Positions 8,236 through 16,434 of a stretch of 64,000 nt of DNA are shown here, one piece after another. The DNA comes from Cohnella sp. WQ 127256 (GTDB taxonomy: Bacteria; Bacillota; Bacilli; Paenibacillales; Paenibacillaceae): contig NZ_JAMZCY010000008.1 of the NCBI RefSeq assembly GCF_024519285.1, positions 279,922-343,921 on the forward strand, read 5' to 3'. Under the pieces are notes generated by a model. That model had not been told where the DNA came from. It searched no databases and saw nothing but the letters and a program-made list of their open reading frames with translations. Position 1 is the stretch's first letter. Each line of letters opens with the position of its first letter. The position numbers and the translations under genes are program-made.

Positions 8236-9275
8236 CGGCGTTGCACCTCCAAAATACGATTACATACGGCTTCGTGTAAAATATGTGGACCAACCTGCAT
8301 CCCGGATCCGAAAATACAATCATTTAGCTGAGCCCCAGCGCGGATTTTGCAACGATCCCAGAGGATGGAGTGGGACAAGCGAACTTGATTGCCAATTCTA
8401 CTCCCGTTCCCAATTACCGCATATGGACCAATAATAGCCCGTTCTCCAATGGAGACATCATTTCCGATCATGACCGGGGGAACAAACAATACTCCTTGGC
8501 CAATAGAGACGTTGTCACCTAACCAAATGCCCGTATCCTCCATTTCTTTGCCTTCGATTACTGCTGGGAAACGACGATCGAGTAAATCCCAGTGTAGCTG
8601 GCGATAACGCTCTTTGGTTCCCATGTCCATCCAATATCCGCCGATGGGATGACCATAAACCCCGCTTCCGTTCTCAATCAAGAGAGGGAATGTTTCTTTC
8701 TCGATAGATACCGATCTTCCGGAGGGTACAATGTCGAGAGCTGCGCGCTCCATAATGTATATGCCAGCATTGATCCGATTTGACGGTGCATCTTCTTTTT
8801 TTGGTTTTTCGATGAAACGAATGATTTGTCCGTTATCCGATTGCTCAACAACGCCATAGTGGGAAGGATCCTCAACTTCGGTTAAGCAGATGGTTACTGC
8901 GCCACCATGACTTTCGTGAAATCTCAAAGCTGAAGCCAGATCAACTTGGTGGATAATATCGGCATTAACGACGATGAACCGATCGCTCAGCAAGTGCTCA
9001 GCATTTTTAATTGCTCCTGCTGTTCCAAGTAATTCCTTCTCGACGGCATAATCGATTTTGACATCAAATTTAGAGCCATCACCAAGATGGCTTTCGATCA
9101 ACTCACGATAATGTTTGACCGCGATGACGAATTCATTTACACCTTGTTCCTTGTAATGCAGGAGCAGATGCTCTAACCAGGGACGATTACCAACGAGGGC
9201 CATTGGCTTCGGAAGATGTTCCGTTAAGGGACGAAGCCTAGTTCCTAAACCACCAGCGAGAAATAATGCTTTCAT
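8232..9275 (-). CDS. Sugar-phosphate nucleotidyltransferase with left-handed beta-helix C-terminus
   Basis: This enzyme makes an NDP-sugar from a sugar 1-phosphate and NTP. The signature GGLGTRLRPLTEHLPKPM is at residues 8-25, and the Rossmann-like catalytic domain runs to about 230. Hexapeptide-repeat sequence follows (LGDNVSIGQGVLF, IGNDVSIGERAIIG), typical of GDP-mannose pyrophosphorylase-like and glucose-1-phosphate transferases. Length is 347 residues. It is the first gene of the reverse sugar operon: a promoter lies at 9298-9327, and GGAGG precedes the ATG at an 11-base spacing. It probably supplies the donor for the adjacent GT4 enzyme. The choice between GDP-mannose and another NDP-sugar is open. 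Confidence 0.87.
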   Translation of the reverse strand: MKALFLAGGLGTRLRPLTEHLPKPMALVGNRPWLEHLLLHYKEQGVNEFVIAVKHYRELIESHLGDGSKFDVKIDYAVEKELLGTAGAIKNAEHLLSDRFIVVNADIIHQVDLASALRFHESHGGAVTICLTEVEDPSHYGVVEQSDNGQIIRFIEKPKKEDAPSNRINAGIYIMERAALDIVPSGRSVSIEKETFPLLIENGSGVYGHPIGGYWMDMGTKERYRQLHWDLLDRRFPAVIEGKEMEDTGIWLGDNVSIGQGVLFVPPVMIGNDVSIGERAIIGPYAVIGNGSRIGNQVRLSHSILWDRCKIRAGAQLNDCIFGSGMQVGPHILHEAVCNRILEVQRR

Positions 9276-9297
9276 GACAGGATCAACCTCCGTTTAA

Positions 9298-9327
9298 TTG
9301 ATATGTTCCAGTAAGGTTTACTGTCAA
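9298..9327 (-). promoter_or_regulatory. Sigma-A promoter of the sugar operon
   Basis: Read on the minus strand, TTGACA (9327-9322) is followed after 18 bases by TATCAA (9303-9298), about 25 bases before the start codon at 9275. Confidence 0.7.
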
Positions 9328-9370
9328 CCATTAAACACAATCATCCAAATCTCAATCACCCCCATGAATG

Positions 9371-9412
9371 AAAACGACGCCTCCCCAAATCGCGAAAGCG
9401 TAGGGAAGCGTC
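9371..9412 (-). terminator. Candidate terminator for the DUF1328 gene
   Basis: GACGCCTCCC (9376-9385) pairs with GGGAAGCGTC (9403-9412) with one mismatch, and an inner CGC-GAAA-GCG hairpin sits within. On the minus strand it is followed by GTTTTCATT. It lies about 180 bases past the stop codon at 9595; the stretch between holds nothing else I can support. Confidence 0.5.
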
Positions 9413-9594
9413 AGTATCGGTTAGAGGTTCGTTTTCAGGAAATAGGCGGAATGTTCTGCTGCGTTCAGGAGTTGAGCTTTACCCCGATGAATGGAAAAAG
9501 AGGAGAGTGGAGGCTTATGCTAAAGCCTACTTTACCTGATAAAAGGGTTAACTGCAACAATTATCCAGATAGCTTGTCCGAAAGACGATGCTTT

Positions 9595-9759
9595 CTAGAT
9601 GCGATTTCGACGACCAGTAAATAGGGAAATGATGAATAAAATCAGGAAGATGAAGAACAGAATTTTGGCGATTCCCGCTGCTGCACTGACGAGTCCTCCG
9701 AATCCAAAGATCGCAGCAACAATAGCAACTACAAAAAATATTAAGGCCCAATGTAACAT
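9595..9759 (-). CDS. DUF1328 small membrane protein
   Basis: This 54-residue protein begins MLHWALIFFVVAIVAAI and continues FGFGGLVSAAAGIAKILFF, ending GRRNRI. That is the two-helix, glycine-hinged pattern of the DUF1328 (YtjA) family of stress-associated inner-membrane proteins. AAGGAGG lies seven bases before the ATG, an excellent ribosome site. It faces away from the DUF948 gene. A sigma-B-like site (GATTCA-N14-GGGTAA) lies at 9856-9831 on its strand. A 7-bp hairpin ATGCGGG/CCCGCAT sits in its leader at 9779-9813, just upstream of the ribosome site. The role is unknown; general stress is inferred from context. Confidence 0.85.
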   Translation of the reverse strand: MLHWALIFFVVAIVAAIFGFGGLVSAAAGIAKILFFIFLILFIISLFTGRRNRI

Positions 9760-9830
9760 AGTGATTCCTCCTTATTGTATGCGGGTTTTGCGATAACTAA
9801 TAGCAGCCCGCATCTCGCAATAGTGTTAAG

Positions 9831-9856
9831 TTACCCAGCTGTATTGGATGTGAATC
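9831..9856 (-). promoter_or_regulatory. Sigma-B-like promoter of the DUF1328 gene
   Basis: On the minus strand GATTCA (9856-9851), a 14-base spacer and GGGTAA (9836-9831). The -10 is perfect for sigma-B; the -35 differs from GTTTCA at one base. Confidence 0.45.
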
Positions 9857-9869
9857 TATGAGCACAATT

Positions 9870-9896
9870 GTTTCGTGTTGATCTTCTTTTGGGTAA
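9870..9896 (+). promoter_or_regulatory. Sigma-B promoter of the DUF948 operon
   Basis: GTTTCG (9870-9875), a 15-base spacer and GGGTAA (9891-9896) match the general-stress sigma-B consensus (GTTTAA, 12-15 bases, GGGTAT), about 37 bases before the start codon. Confidence 0.75.
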
Positions 9897-9932
9897 CGAT
9901 AGGATATAGCACGATGTATAGGAGAGTGGAGA

Positions 9933-10418
9933 ATGCTCATGGAAAACAACGATATTATGACGTGGAGTGTAGCGATAGTAGCTGTCTCGTTTGTCATCTT
10001 GTGCGGATTCCTGATTTCCTTATTAAAGACGGCGCAACGATCCATGGTGACAGCACAATCTGCCATGCAGGAAGTGAAGGAAACCGTCGAAAATTTGGGG
10101 GACGAAGTTAAGAAATTAGCGGAAAGCGTTAATGAAGTTGCAGATGATATTAGTGGAAAGCTGCAATCTACAGATCCTTTGTTCGAAGCTGTACAAGATG
10201 TTGGCATTCTATTGAGTGAAGTCACGGGCACCGCCCGGAAAGTAACCCAAAATTTCGGGCATTCAATGAGTCAACAAGCTACAGCTGCGGAAGAGAATGA
10301 GGTCACTCCAGCATGGTTGGAATGGGCAGTGCTAGGTGCGCGTGTTGTAAGGAGCATTCAAAAAGGTTGGAAGCAACAAAGAGAGCAACCTCATTCCTAT
10401 AAGAAGGAGGAGATCTAA
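9933..10418 (+). CDS. DUF948 (YtxG-like) membrane-anchored coiled-coil protein
   Basis: The protein has one N-terminal membrane segment (about residues 9-30). A heptad-rich helix follows (MQEVKETVENLGDEVKKLAE...) and then a hydrophilic tail, the layout of DUF948 proteins such as B. subtilis YtxG, a general-stress product. Two ATGs fit: 9933, with AGGAG eight bases upstream, and 9939, with GTGGAG seven bases upstream. I keep the first. A sigma-B promoter lies at 9870-9896. The next gene starts one base after this stop codon, so the two are co-translated. The role is not known; a membrane-tethered stress protein is the family view. Confidence 0.8.
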   Translation: MLMENNDIMTWSVAIVAVSFVILCGFLISLLKTAQRSMVTAQSAMQEVKETVENLGDEVKKLAESVNEVADDISGKLQSTDPLFEAVQDVGILLSEVTGTARKVTQNFGHSMSQQATAAEENEVTPAWLEWAVLGARVVRSIQKGWKQQREQPHSYKKEEI

Positions 10419-10419
10419 A

Positions 10420-10956
10420 ATGATGATCTCATGGCTGATCTTGTTATCTTCAATCGTTAATGGGGGAGCAGCGCCAGCAGCGGCTGCACCGGTAACGCTA
10501 GCACCAGTAGTACCATCAAAGGTTGTACCCTCAACGGTAGTGCCAACAGCGACACCCCATCCAGTACTCCATTCGAAGCAGTGGCAGCTTAATGGTGTTG
10601 AACTGGGAGATGCGGCTAGTGAAGTAAAGGGAACATGGGGAAGCCCTAGCATAATTACTACCGATGAGCTGCAGAATGATTGCGAAACTTGGAGCTATAG
10701 GGATGGCAAAAATGTCGGGCTTTGTAGTGGCGAAGTATCCTTCGTTCAAATTACTGCAGACGCGAATAAAGCGAATCTCGATGGCGACGACATTAATCTG
10801 TTAAATAAGGATTTACGACAAGCCTTAGGTAAGCCTGAGTTTGAGGCAGAGGATGGGTGGGGAGTTGTAAATGGAGCAGAAGCACTGAAGGTTTTCTTAG
10901 ATGATCGAGGAAGTCTCGTTTCATTAGATCTGTTCCTAGATCCTTGTAACGCTTAG
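10420..10956 (+). CDS. Secreted hypothetical protein with Pro/Thr/Val linker
   Basis: I do not recognise a named family. The 178-residue product starts with a short hydrophobic signal-like segment (MMISWLILLSSIV). A low-complexity stretch of Ala, Pro, Val and Thr follows (about 16-48), then a globular domain with the phrase LGDAASEVKGTWGSP near the middle. That phrase recalls the small extracellular SmpA/OmlA-like or CAP-associated repeats of Bacilli. Two cysteines in the domain and one near the C-terminus are present. It follows the DUF948 gene by one base with AAGGAGGAG as ribosome site, so it shares the sigma-B promoter. It probably acts outside the membrane; the function is unknown. Confidence 0.75.
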   Translation: MMISWLILLSSIVNGGAAPAAAAPVTLAPVVPSKVVPSTVVPTATPHPVLHSKQWQLNGVELGDAASEVKGTWGSPSIITTDELQNDCETWSYRDGKNVGLCSGEVSFVQITADANKANLDGDDINLLNKDLRQALGKPEFEAEDGWGVVNGAEALKVFLDDRGSLVSLDLFLDPCNA

Positions 10957-11036
10957 AGTAATTACAAACTTCATGTTTCAATAGAGAGAAAGACGTTTAA
11001 TAGAAAGTAGACAAACAGAAAGAGGAGGAGAGAAAT

Positions 11037-11360
11037 ATGAAAGCATATGCTAAACTTGTAAATAACGGATTAGAAGCTTTTGATCTCGTGAATGATTTAC
11101 ACCGCCAAGGATATACGGAGAAGGAAATTTATGTGTTAGCGCATGAAACCGATCGAACGAATCGTTTGGCGGAGGTAGCGGAAACGAACAAGGTCGGTAT
11201 GTCTGAGGAAGGCATGTTCGATTCGATAGCGAATCTGTTTCGAACCCGTGGTGACGAGCTTCGCAGCAAGATTGAATCGATGGGCTTTAATCCTTATGAA
11301 GCCAATATGTACGAAACCGAATTGGATCAGGGTAAAGTGCTAGTCATGGCTCGACACTAA
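11037..11360 (+). CDS. General stress protein 17M-like (YflT domain)
   Basis: This 107-residue cytoplasmic protein has the YflT/GSP17M fold signature. An N-terminal beta strand (KAYAKLVNNGLEA) leads into the segment GYTEKEIYVLAHE, followed by an acidic helix region and a C-terminal YETELDQGKVLVM. B. subtilis YflT is a sigma-B-induced protein of unknown biochemical role. The start has AGGAGGAG seven bases upstream. It lies 80 bases after the secreted-protein gene and before a perfect terminator at 11377-11420. I could not find a convincing sigma-B promoter directly in front, so it may be read from the DUF948 promoter. Confidence 0.8.
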   Translation: MKAYAKLVNNGLEAFDLVNDLHRQGYTEKEIYVLAHETDRTNRLAEVAETNKVGMSEEGMFDSIANLFRTRGDELRSKIESMGFNPYEANMYETELDQGKVLVMARH

Positions 11361-11376
11361 GCTCGAGAACACATGG

Positions 11377-11430
11377 GAATAAGGAATGAGGGCGGAAAAT
11401 CCGTCGCTCATTCCTTATTCGCGTTTGTTG
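11377..11430 (+). terminator. Strong terminator after the YflT-like gene
   Basis: GAATAAGGAATGAG (11377-11390) and CTCATTCCTTATTC (11407-11420) form a perfect 14-bp stem with a second small hairpin in the loop, followed by a T-rich tail. Confidence 0.85.
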
Positions 11431-11475
11431 TTTGAGTGGTCTATCAAAGGACTTATGGAGGAGACAAAGATATAG

Positions 11476-12636
11476 ATGGCCTTATTGATTGTGGATGACA
11501 ATGCCATGAATATTATGGTCATTCAAGAAATGTTAAAGAGAGCAGGCTTCAATGAATTCCGTGCGGCTAGCTCCGCCGAAGAAATGTTTGAATTACTGCA
11601 GGGAGAAAGCAATGGGGTTGACGGAACATCTCAACCTATTGATTTGATTTTACTGGATTTAATGATGCCGGAGATGGATGGAATTGAAGCTTGTCGAAGA
11701 TTGAAAGCGAATGTCTTCTACAAAGATATTCCTGTCATTATGGTTACAGCAATCGGGGATTCGCGAAAGCTTGCTGAGGCACTTGATGCAGGCGCCATAG
11801 ATTTCGTGACGAAACCCATCAATAAAATTGAAATGCTGGCAAGGATACGCTCAGCTCTCAAGCTCAAGCGAGAGCTTGATTGGCACAAGGAGCGGGATTC
11901 TCGGATGAGGCAGGAGCTGATGCTTGCACGCCAAGTCCAAGAGTCAGTGCTTCCGGATTCTGTAGATGAACCTGACGTGCGGATTAATGCCTATTTTCAG
12001 GCATCGGAGGCTTTGGCAGGTGATTTATACGCTTGGCATAGAATCGATGACAAACGTTGGGCCATCGCAGTCATTGATGCCATGGGACACGGGATATCCT
12101 CCTCTCTTGTGAGCATGTTTATAGCATCTATTCTCAAGGAGTCCATGCGTTCACTATGGTCACCCAAACGGGTATTTTCGGAGCTTAACCGAAGATTAAT
12201 GGGACTTCAATGGGAGAATGAGCTCATTCATTATTTTTGCACAGGTATTTATGTTGCGATTGATCTGGAATCCGGAAAATTGGAGTATGCGAATGCAGGG
12301 CATCCCTCGGGACTCCTCTATCATGCGGGAGAAAGTATACCTGAGAAGCTGACGGTGAGCTCTCCGCCGCTTGGCATGTTCGATAAGTTAGATATCGTTA
12401 CCCGTACCGTCAGCCTATTGCCTGGGGATCATCTCTATTTATTCACGGATGGGATACTGGGTCCTTTCGAAGGGGATGACGAAGTACAGTTAGAGCAACT
12501 ATCAGCCATTCTCCATCAAGTCAATAAAGAAGAGACGATCTTGGAACAGCTTATCAATGACGTTCCGCTTGATGGTCGTTCGGATGACCGATGCTTGGTT
12601 AAGATCGAAGTGAATCCAGGAGGAGCCCAGCTATGA
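11476..12636 (+). CDS. rsbY: RsbY-like response regulator with PP2C phosphatase domain
   Basis: This is a stress-signalling phosphatase. An N-terminal receiver domain has the phospho-acceptor in LLDLMMPEMDG (Asp61) and the Lys of VTKPIN. A linker helix leads to a SpoIIE/RsbU-type PP2C domain. Its metal-binding acidic residues are visible in AGDLYAW (Asp183), DAMGHG (Asp201), FTDGI (Asp325) and RSDD (about 370). In B. cereus the equivalent RsbY, once phosphorylated by RsbK, dephosphorylates RsbV and so frees sigma-B. Here the gene overlaps the hybrid kinase gene by four bases and lies 5.2 kb from rsbV. GGAGGAG lies 12 bases before the ATG. The symbol is given by analogy of architecture and gene order. 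Confidence 0.85.
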   Translation: MALLIVDDNAMNIMVIQEMLKRAGFNEFRAASSAEEMFELLQGESNGVDGTSQPIDLILLDLMMPEMDGIEACRRLKANVFYKDIPVIMVTAIGDSRKLAEALDAGAIDFVTKPINKIEMLARIRSALKLKRELDWHKERDSRMRQELMLARQVQESVLPDSVDEPDVRINAYFQASEALAGDLYAWHRIDDKRWAIAVIDAMGHGISSSLVSMFIASILKESMRSLWSPKRVFSELNRRLMGLQWENELIHYFCTGIYVAIDLESGKLEYANAGHPSGLLYHAGESIPEKLTVSSPPLGMFDKLDIVTRTVSLLPGDHLYLFTDGILGPFEGDDEVQLEQLSAILHQVNKEETILEQLINDVPLDGRSDDRCLVKIEVNPGGAQL

Positions 12637-15578
12637 AAATTAAAACAAAGTTAAGTATTGGATTTACTTCATTACTCCTTCTCCTGATTGGGATTACCTC
12701 ATTTGGTTATATCCGAATGAGTCAAATGAATCATTCCTTGAATCATTTTTACGATAATCGTTTTGAGAAAGTCACGGTCGCGCTTGACGTAAGAGGAGAA
12801 ATTAATTCCTCAGGTCGTATGTTGAACGACATTATTATTGATAAGGATATCCCTCAAGAGGGAATAGATGAGCTTACGGATAGGTTAACGAATGCAGACG
12901 AACAATTCCAGAAGCTAACCCAGCTAGAGCTCAGTAGCTCGGAACAAGACGTAATGGATGGAATTATGAAAACAGCACACAGCTATACGCAGTCTTTACA
13001 ACAGTTTATTAAAAACCTTAATCAAGGCAAACTAGACGAAGCCAAAATACTTTATACAGACAAGCTGCGCATTGAACAAAGGGAAGTTATCGATTCCATG
13101 GACGCACTTGTGAAAATGCAGGAAAATGCCTTGAAGCAGGAAATGGCTGATGCCCGTCAGTTATATGATCGTTCTGTAACAATGGTAGCCTTGCTTACTC
13201 TTGTTGGGTTACTGCTCGGTTTTGCGATTGTCCTATGGGTTTTCCCGAGTATAACGAAAGGGCTGAATTTGCTTGAACGAATGGCCGATCGTTTTGGTAA
13301 AGGACGTCTTCGTGGATTGGCACGGTTCGAGATTAAGTCTCGTGACGAATTGGGCGAATTAGCCCAAGTGTTTAAGCGGATTGCCCTGGATCTCCAGGTC
13401 AAGAACGAGCGAGAAGCGATGCTGTCCGAAATTCAGAAACGACAAGGGCGAATGAATGCCCAGATTGCTCGCGTGACGGAACTGCTGCAAGAGGGCTCTG
13501 ATGCGAAGCTTGTGGCACAATCCTTTATTTCCGAATTTACTCCTGTACTAGGTGGTTCACATGGCTTGCTATATTTAACGGATCCGACGACAAGCAGTGA
13601 ACAATTGGATCTAATGGGCTCTTATGCAGTATTGGGAAAAAATACGGACGAAGGAATTCCGGCTGTACCCCTGACGATTCGTCCTGGAGAAGGCCTTACG
13701 GGGCAATGTTATCGGGATGCCACAACAGTTATCATAGATGATGTTCCTGAAGGGTACTTGAAGGTCGGTTCAGTTCTGGGGGCGACAGGACCGAAATCGC
13801 TTATTATTCAACCTATCCTATATGACAACAAGGTGATTGGAGTAGTTGAGCTAGCCTCAATGTCCGAATTTACTTCTGAGCATAAGGAACTGCTTGGTTC
13901 TTTAAGCGAGAAGCTTGGGACGATTCTTAACAACATTCATTCTCGTCAGAGAGTAGAGGAACTTCTAAGAGAATCTCAAGCGATGACAGAAGAATTGCAA
14001 GTTCAATCGGAAGAGCTCGTTTGCCAGCAGGAAGAGCTAAGAGAGACGAATGATAAGCTTGAGAGTCAGCAGCAGGATTTGAAAAACTCAGAGCAACGAC
14101 TACAACAGCAGCAGGAAGAGCTAGAGCAGACGAACCATGAGCTTACGGCCAAGACGCTCTCTTTAGAGCAGCATATTAAACGTGTGGAATTTCAAAATCG
14201 TCAAATCGCGGAAGTGAATTCAGAGCTCGAACGACAAGCTCTTCAATTGGCTTTGACCAGCAAATACAAATCAGAATTTCTAGCGAATATGTCACATGAA
14301 TTAAGGACGCCTCTGAACAGCCTGCTTATTTTATCTGAATTTCTCTCGGAGAACCAAGAAGAGAATTTAACCGATAAGCAGCGCGAATATGTGCAGACGA
14401 TTCATTTGTCAGGGAACGACCTGTTAAAGATGATTGATGAAATATTGGATTTGTCTAAGGTGGATGCGGGGAAGATGGATATCCATCCCGAATGGCTGGT
14501 TCTTGAAGATATCTCAACATTTTTGGATCATTTGTTTACCCCGATGGCGACATCGAAAAATTTATCATTAAGCATTGAGAGCTTTGATGATATTCCTGGG
14601 GCGATCTGGACAGATGGGCACAGATTGAAGCAGATTTTACGAAATCTTCTATCCAATGCAATTAAGTTCACGGACACTGGATCTGTCTCATTTACATTGC
14701 GTAGGCCAAATGAACATGAATTGATATCGGATAAGAATATAGAAGGTGTGCAATATGTAGCTCTGTCAGTTACAGATACCGGAATCGGCATCCCACAGGA
14801 TAAATGTGAGTTTATTTTCGAAGCTTTCCGGCAAGCAGATGGCACAACGAGCCGGAAATATGGGGGAACAGGCCTGGGTCTAACGATTAGCAGGGAGCTT
14901 GCTCATTTGCTCGGAGGTTGGATTTATTTAGACACCGAGCCAGACAAGGGGAGCACCTTTACTCTCGTTGTACCAGAGCGTATTGCCGAGGAGGGGGTTT
15001 CCTTGGAGGAGATGGAGGAGACCTTCTCATTAGAACAGTCAGCCGTATCGTTGGAAGTTGCTCTCGATGGAGTGATCAATGCTCCACACAATCTGGGACC
15101 AGGCGAGCCATCCGATCGAATGGTGAAATCCCTTTTGCAAGACCAAGACCGGTTAGTGGATGAAACGAACTCTGGCTTATCGCAACAGGAACGTGAAGCA
15201 GCATTCCTCAATAAGAAAATCCTGTTAGTAGATGATGATATTCGCAACGTATTTTCTCTATCGAATGTTCTAGAGCATCGGAAGATGCAAGTCGTTTATG
15301 CGGAAAATGGGTTGGAGGCTCTGAAAAAACTTGAAGAGGAGCCGGATATCGACTTGGTGCTCATGGATATTATGATGCCGGAAATGGACGGCTATGAAGC
15401 GATGAGATGTATTCGAGATTCGGAGAAGTGGGGAAATATTCCTGTCATTGCCTTGACGGCGAAAGCGATGAAGGACGACCGTAACAAATGTATTGAAGCC
15501 GGTGCTTCAGATTACATTACAAAACCGGTGAACACGGATCAACTTCTATCTCTGATGAGAGTGTGGTTGCATCGATGA
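12633..15578 (+). CDS. rsbK: RsbK-like hybrid histidine kinase
   Basis: This is a membrane hybrid sensor kinase of 981 residues. Order: TM1 (about 8-27), an extracytoplasmic all-helical domain (28-180), TM2 (182-206), HAMP (207-258), GAF (about 275-425), and a Gln/Glu-rich coiled coil (430-535). The kinase core follows, with MSHELRTP (His555), NLLSNAIKFT, DTGIGIP and GTGLGLTIS, then a C-terminal receiver with LMDIMMPEMDG (Asp912). In B. cereus, RsbK with this plan phosphorylates RsbY. The CheR-type RsbM tunes it by methylating glutamates, a plausible use of the Glu-rich coiled coil. It overlaps both neighbours by four bases. The stimulus is unknown. Confidence 0.87.
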   Translation: MKIKTKLSIGFTSLLLLLIGITSFGYIRMSQMNHSLNHFYDNRFEKVTVALDVRGEINSSGRMLNDIIIDKDIPQEGIDELTDRLTNADEQFQKLTQLELSSSEQDVMDGIMKTAHSYTQSLQQFIKNLNQGKLDEAKILYTDKLRIEQREVIDSMDALVKMQENALKQEMADARQLYDRSVTMVALLTLVGLLLGFAIVLWVFPSITKGLNLLERMADRFGKGRLRGLARFEIKSRDELGELAQVFKRIALDLQVKNEREAMLSEIQKRQGRMNAQIARVTELLQEGSDAKLVAQSFISEFTPVLGGSHGLLYLTDPTTSSEQLDLMGSYAVLGKNTDEGIPAVPLTIRPGEGLTGQCYRDATTVIIDDVPEGYLKVGSVLGATGPKSLIIQPILYDNKVIGVVELASMSEFTSEHKELLGSLSEKLGTILNNIHSRQRVEELLRESQAMTEELQVQSEELVCQQEELRETNDKLESQQQDLKNSEQRLQQQQEELEQTNHELTAKTLSLEQHIKRVEFQNRQIAEVNSELERQALQLALTSKYKSEFLANMSHELRTPLNSLLILSEFLSENQEENLTDKQREYVQTIHLSGNDLLKMIDEILDLSKVDAGKMDIHPEWLVLEDISTFLDHLFTPMATSKNLSLSIESFDDIPGAIWTDGHRLKQILRNLLSNAIKFTDTGSVSFTLRRPNEHELISDKNIEGVQYVALSVTDTGIGIPQDKCEFIFEAFRQADGTTSRKYGGTGLGLTISRELAHLLGGWIYLDTEPDKGSTFTLVVPERIAEEGVSLEEMEETFSLEQSAVSLEVALDGVINAPHNLGPGEPSDRMVKSLLQDQDRLVDETNSGLSQQEREAAFLNKKILLVDDDIRNVFSLSNVLEHRKMQVVYAENGLEALKKLEEEPDIDLVLMDIMMPEMDGYEAMRCIRDSEKWGNIPVIALTAKAMKDDRNKCIEAGASDYITKPVNTDQLLSLMRVWLHR

Positions 15579-16420
15579 GCATAGGGAAGCTGGAAACCCA
15601 AGATAGTGAATTGGTGAAAATCGAGATCGGATTGTTGCTGGAAGGTATATATCGCAAATATGGATATGATTTTCGTAATTACTCTTATGCCTCTATTCGA
15701 CGCCGGATTTGGCATCGAATACGCTTAGAAGGGCTACCGAATGTTTCTTCGCTCCAGGAAAGAGTCATGCATAACGGTGATGTTTTTCATCGTCTACTGG
15801 GTGATCTCATGATTCCTGTAACAGAGATGTTTCGTGATCCTGAGATGTTTCTTGCCTTTCGACAAGAAGTTGTCCCCTATTTGCGTAAGCTTCCTAATAT
15901 TCGAATTTGGCATGCAGGCTGCTCTACAGGTGAGGAAGTACATTCAATGGCGATCTTGCTTCATGAAGAGGGATTACTTGAGCGAACTCGTATTTATGCA
16001 ACAGACATTAACGAGAGTGCGATGAACACAGCTCAGAATGGATTTATCCCTATTGATAAAATGAAGCAATATACGAAGAAATATCAAATGGCAGGCGGCA
16101 TGCAATCGTTCTCGGATTATTATGAATCAGAGCATGGCATTGTCAAGCTTAAGCCATTCCTAAGGCAAAACATCGTTTTCGCAAGGCACAACCTGGTGAC
16201 GGATAGCTCCTTTAATGAGTTTCATGTCATCATGTGCCGCAATGTCATGATATATTTCAATACCTTGCTAAGGGATCAGGTTCATACTCTTTTCTATGAG
16301 AGCTTGGCACAGGAAGGCTATCTAATCGTGGGCAGTAAAGAAACGATTACCTTCACGCCAACGGCTGATAAATATGAAACAAGGTACGATCAGCACCGGA
16401 TATTTCGTAAGCTTCGGTAA
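15575..16420 (+). CDS. rsbM: CheR-type methyltransferase (RsbM-like)
   Basis: This S-adenosylmethionine-dependent glutamate O-methyltransferase has the CheR all-alpha N-domain with SYASIRRRIWHR, an Arg-rich segment as in CheR. The catalytic domain follows with WHAGCSTGEEVHSMAI (SAM-binding), YATDINESAM and IMCRNVMIYF. No chemotaxis gene is nearby. It directly follows the hybrid kinase gene through an ATGA overlap, which is why I take ATG 15575. A GTG four codons upstream is possible. The analogous RsbM of B. cereus methylates RsbK and restrains sigma-B. Its stop codon is only 14 bases from the stop of the converging FAD oxidoreductase gene, and no terminator is visible between them. Confidence 0.85.
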   Translation: MSIGKLETQDSELVKIEIGLLLEGIYRKYGYDFRNYSYASIRRRIWHRIRLEGLPNVSSLQERVMHNGDVFHRLLGDLMIPVTEMFRDPEMFLAFRQEVVPYLRKLPNIRIWHAGCSTGEEVHSMAILLHEEGLLERTRIYATDINESAMNTAQNGFIPIDKMKQYTKKYQMAGGMQSFSDYYESEHGIVKLKPFLRQNIVFARHNLVTDSSFNEFHVIMCRNVMIYFNTLLRDQVHTLFYESLAQEGYLIVGSKETITFTPTADKYETRYDQHRIFRKLR

Positions 16421-16434
16421 GCTTTACAATGTGA

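Noticed and set aside
9298..9624. Plus-strand open frame of 108 codons in the gap before the DUF1328 gene
   Set aside because: It has no ribosome site, lies over the minus-strand promoter of the sugar operon and a hairpin, and runs into the end of the well-supported DUF1328 gene. The composition does not look like a natural protein.
11360..11476. Sigma-B promoter directly before the rsbY-like gene
   Set aside because: GTTTGA is present, but the sequence 13-14 bases downstream (GGACTT or GACTTA) is too far from GGGTAT.
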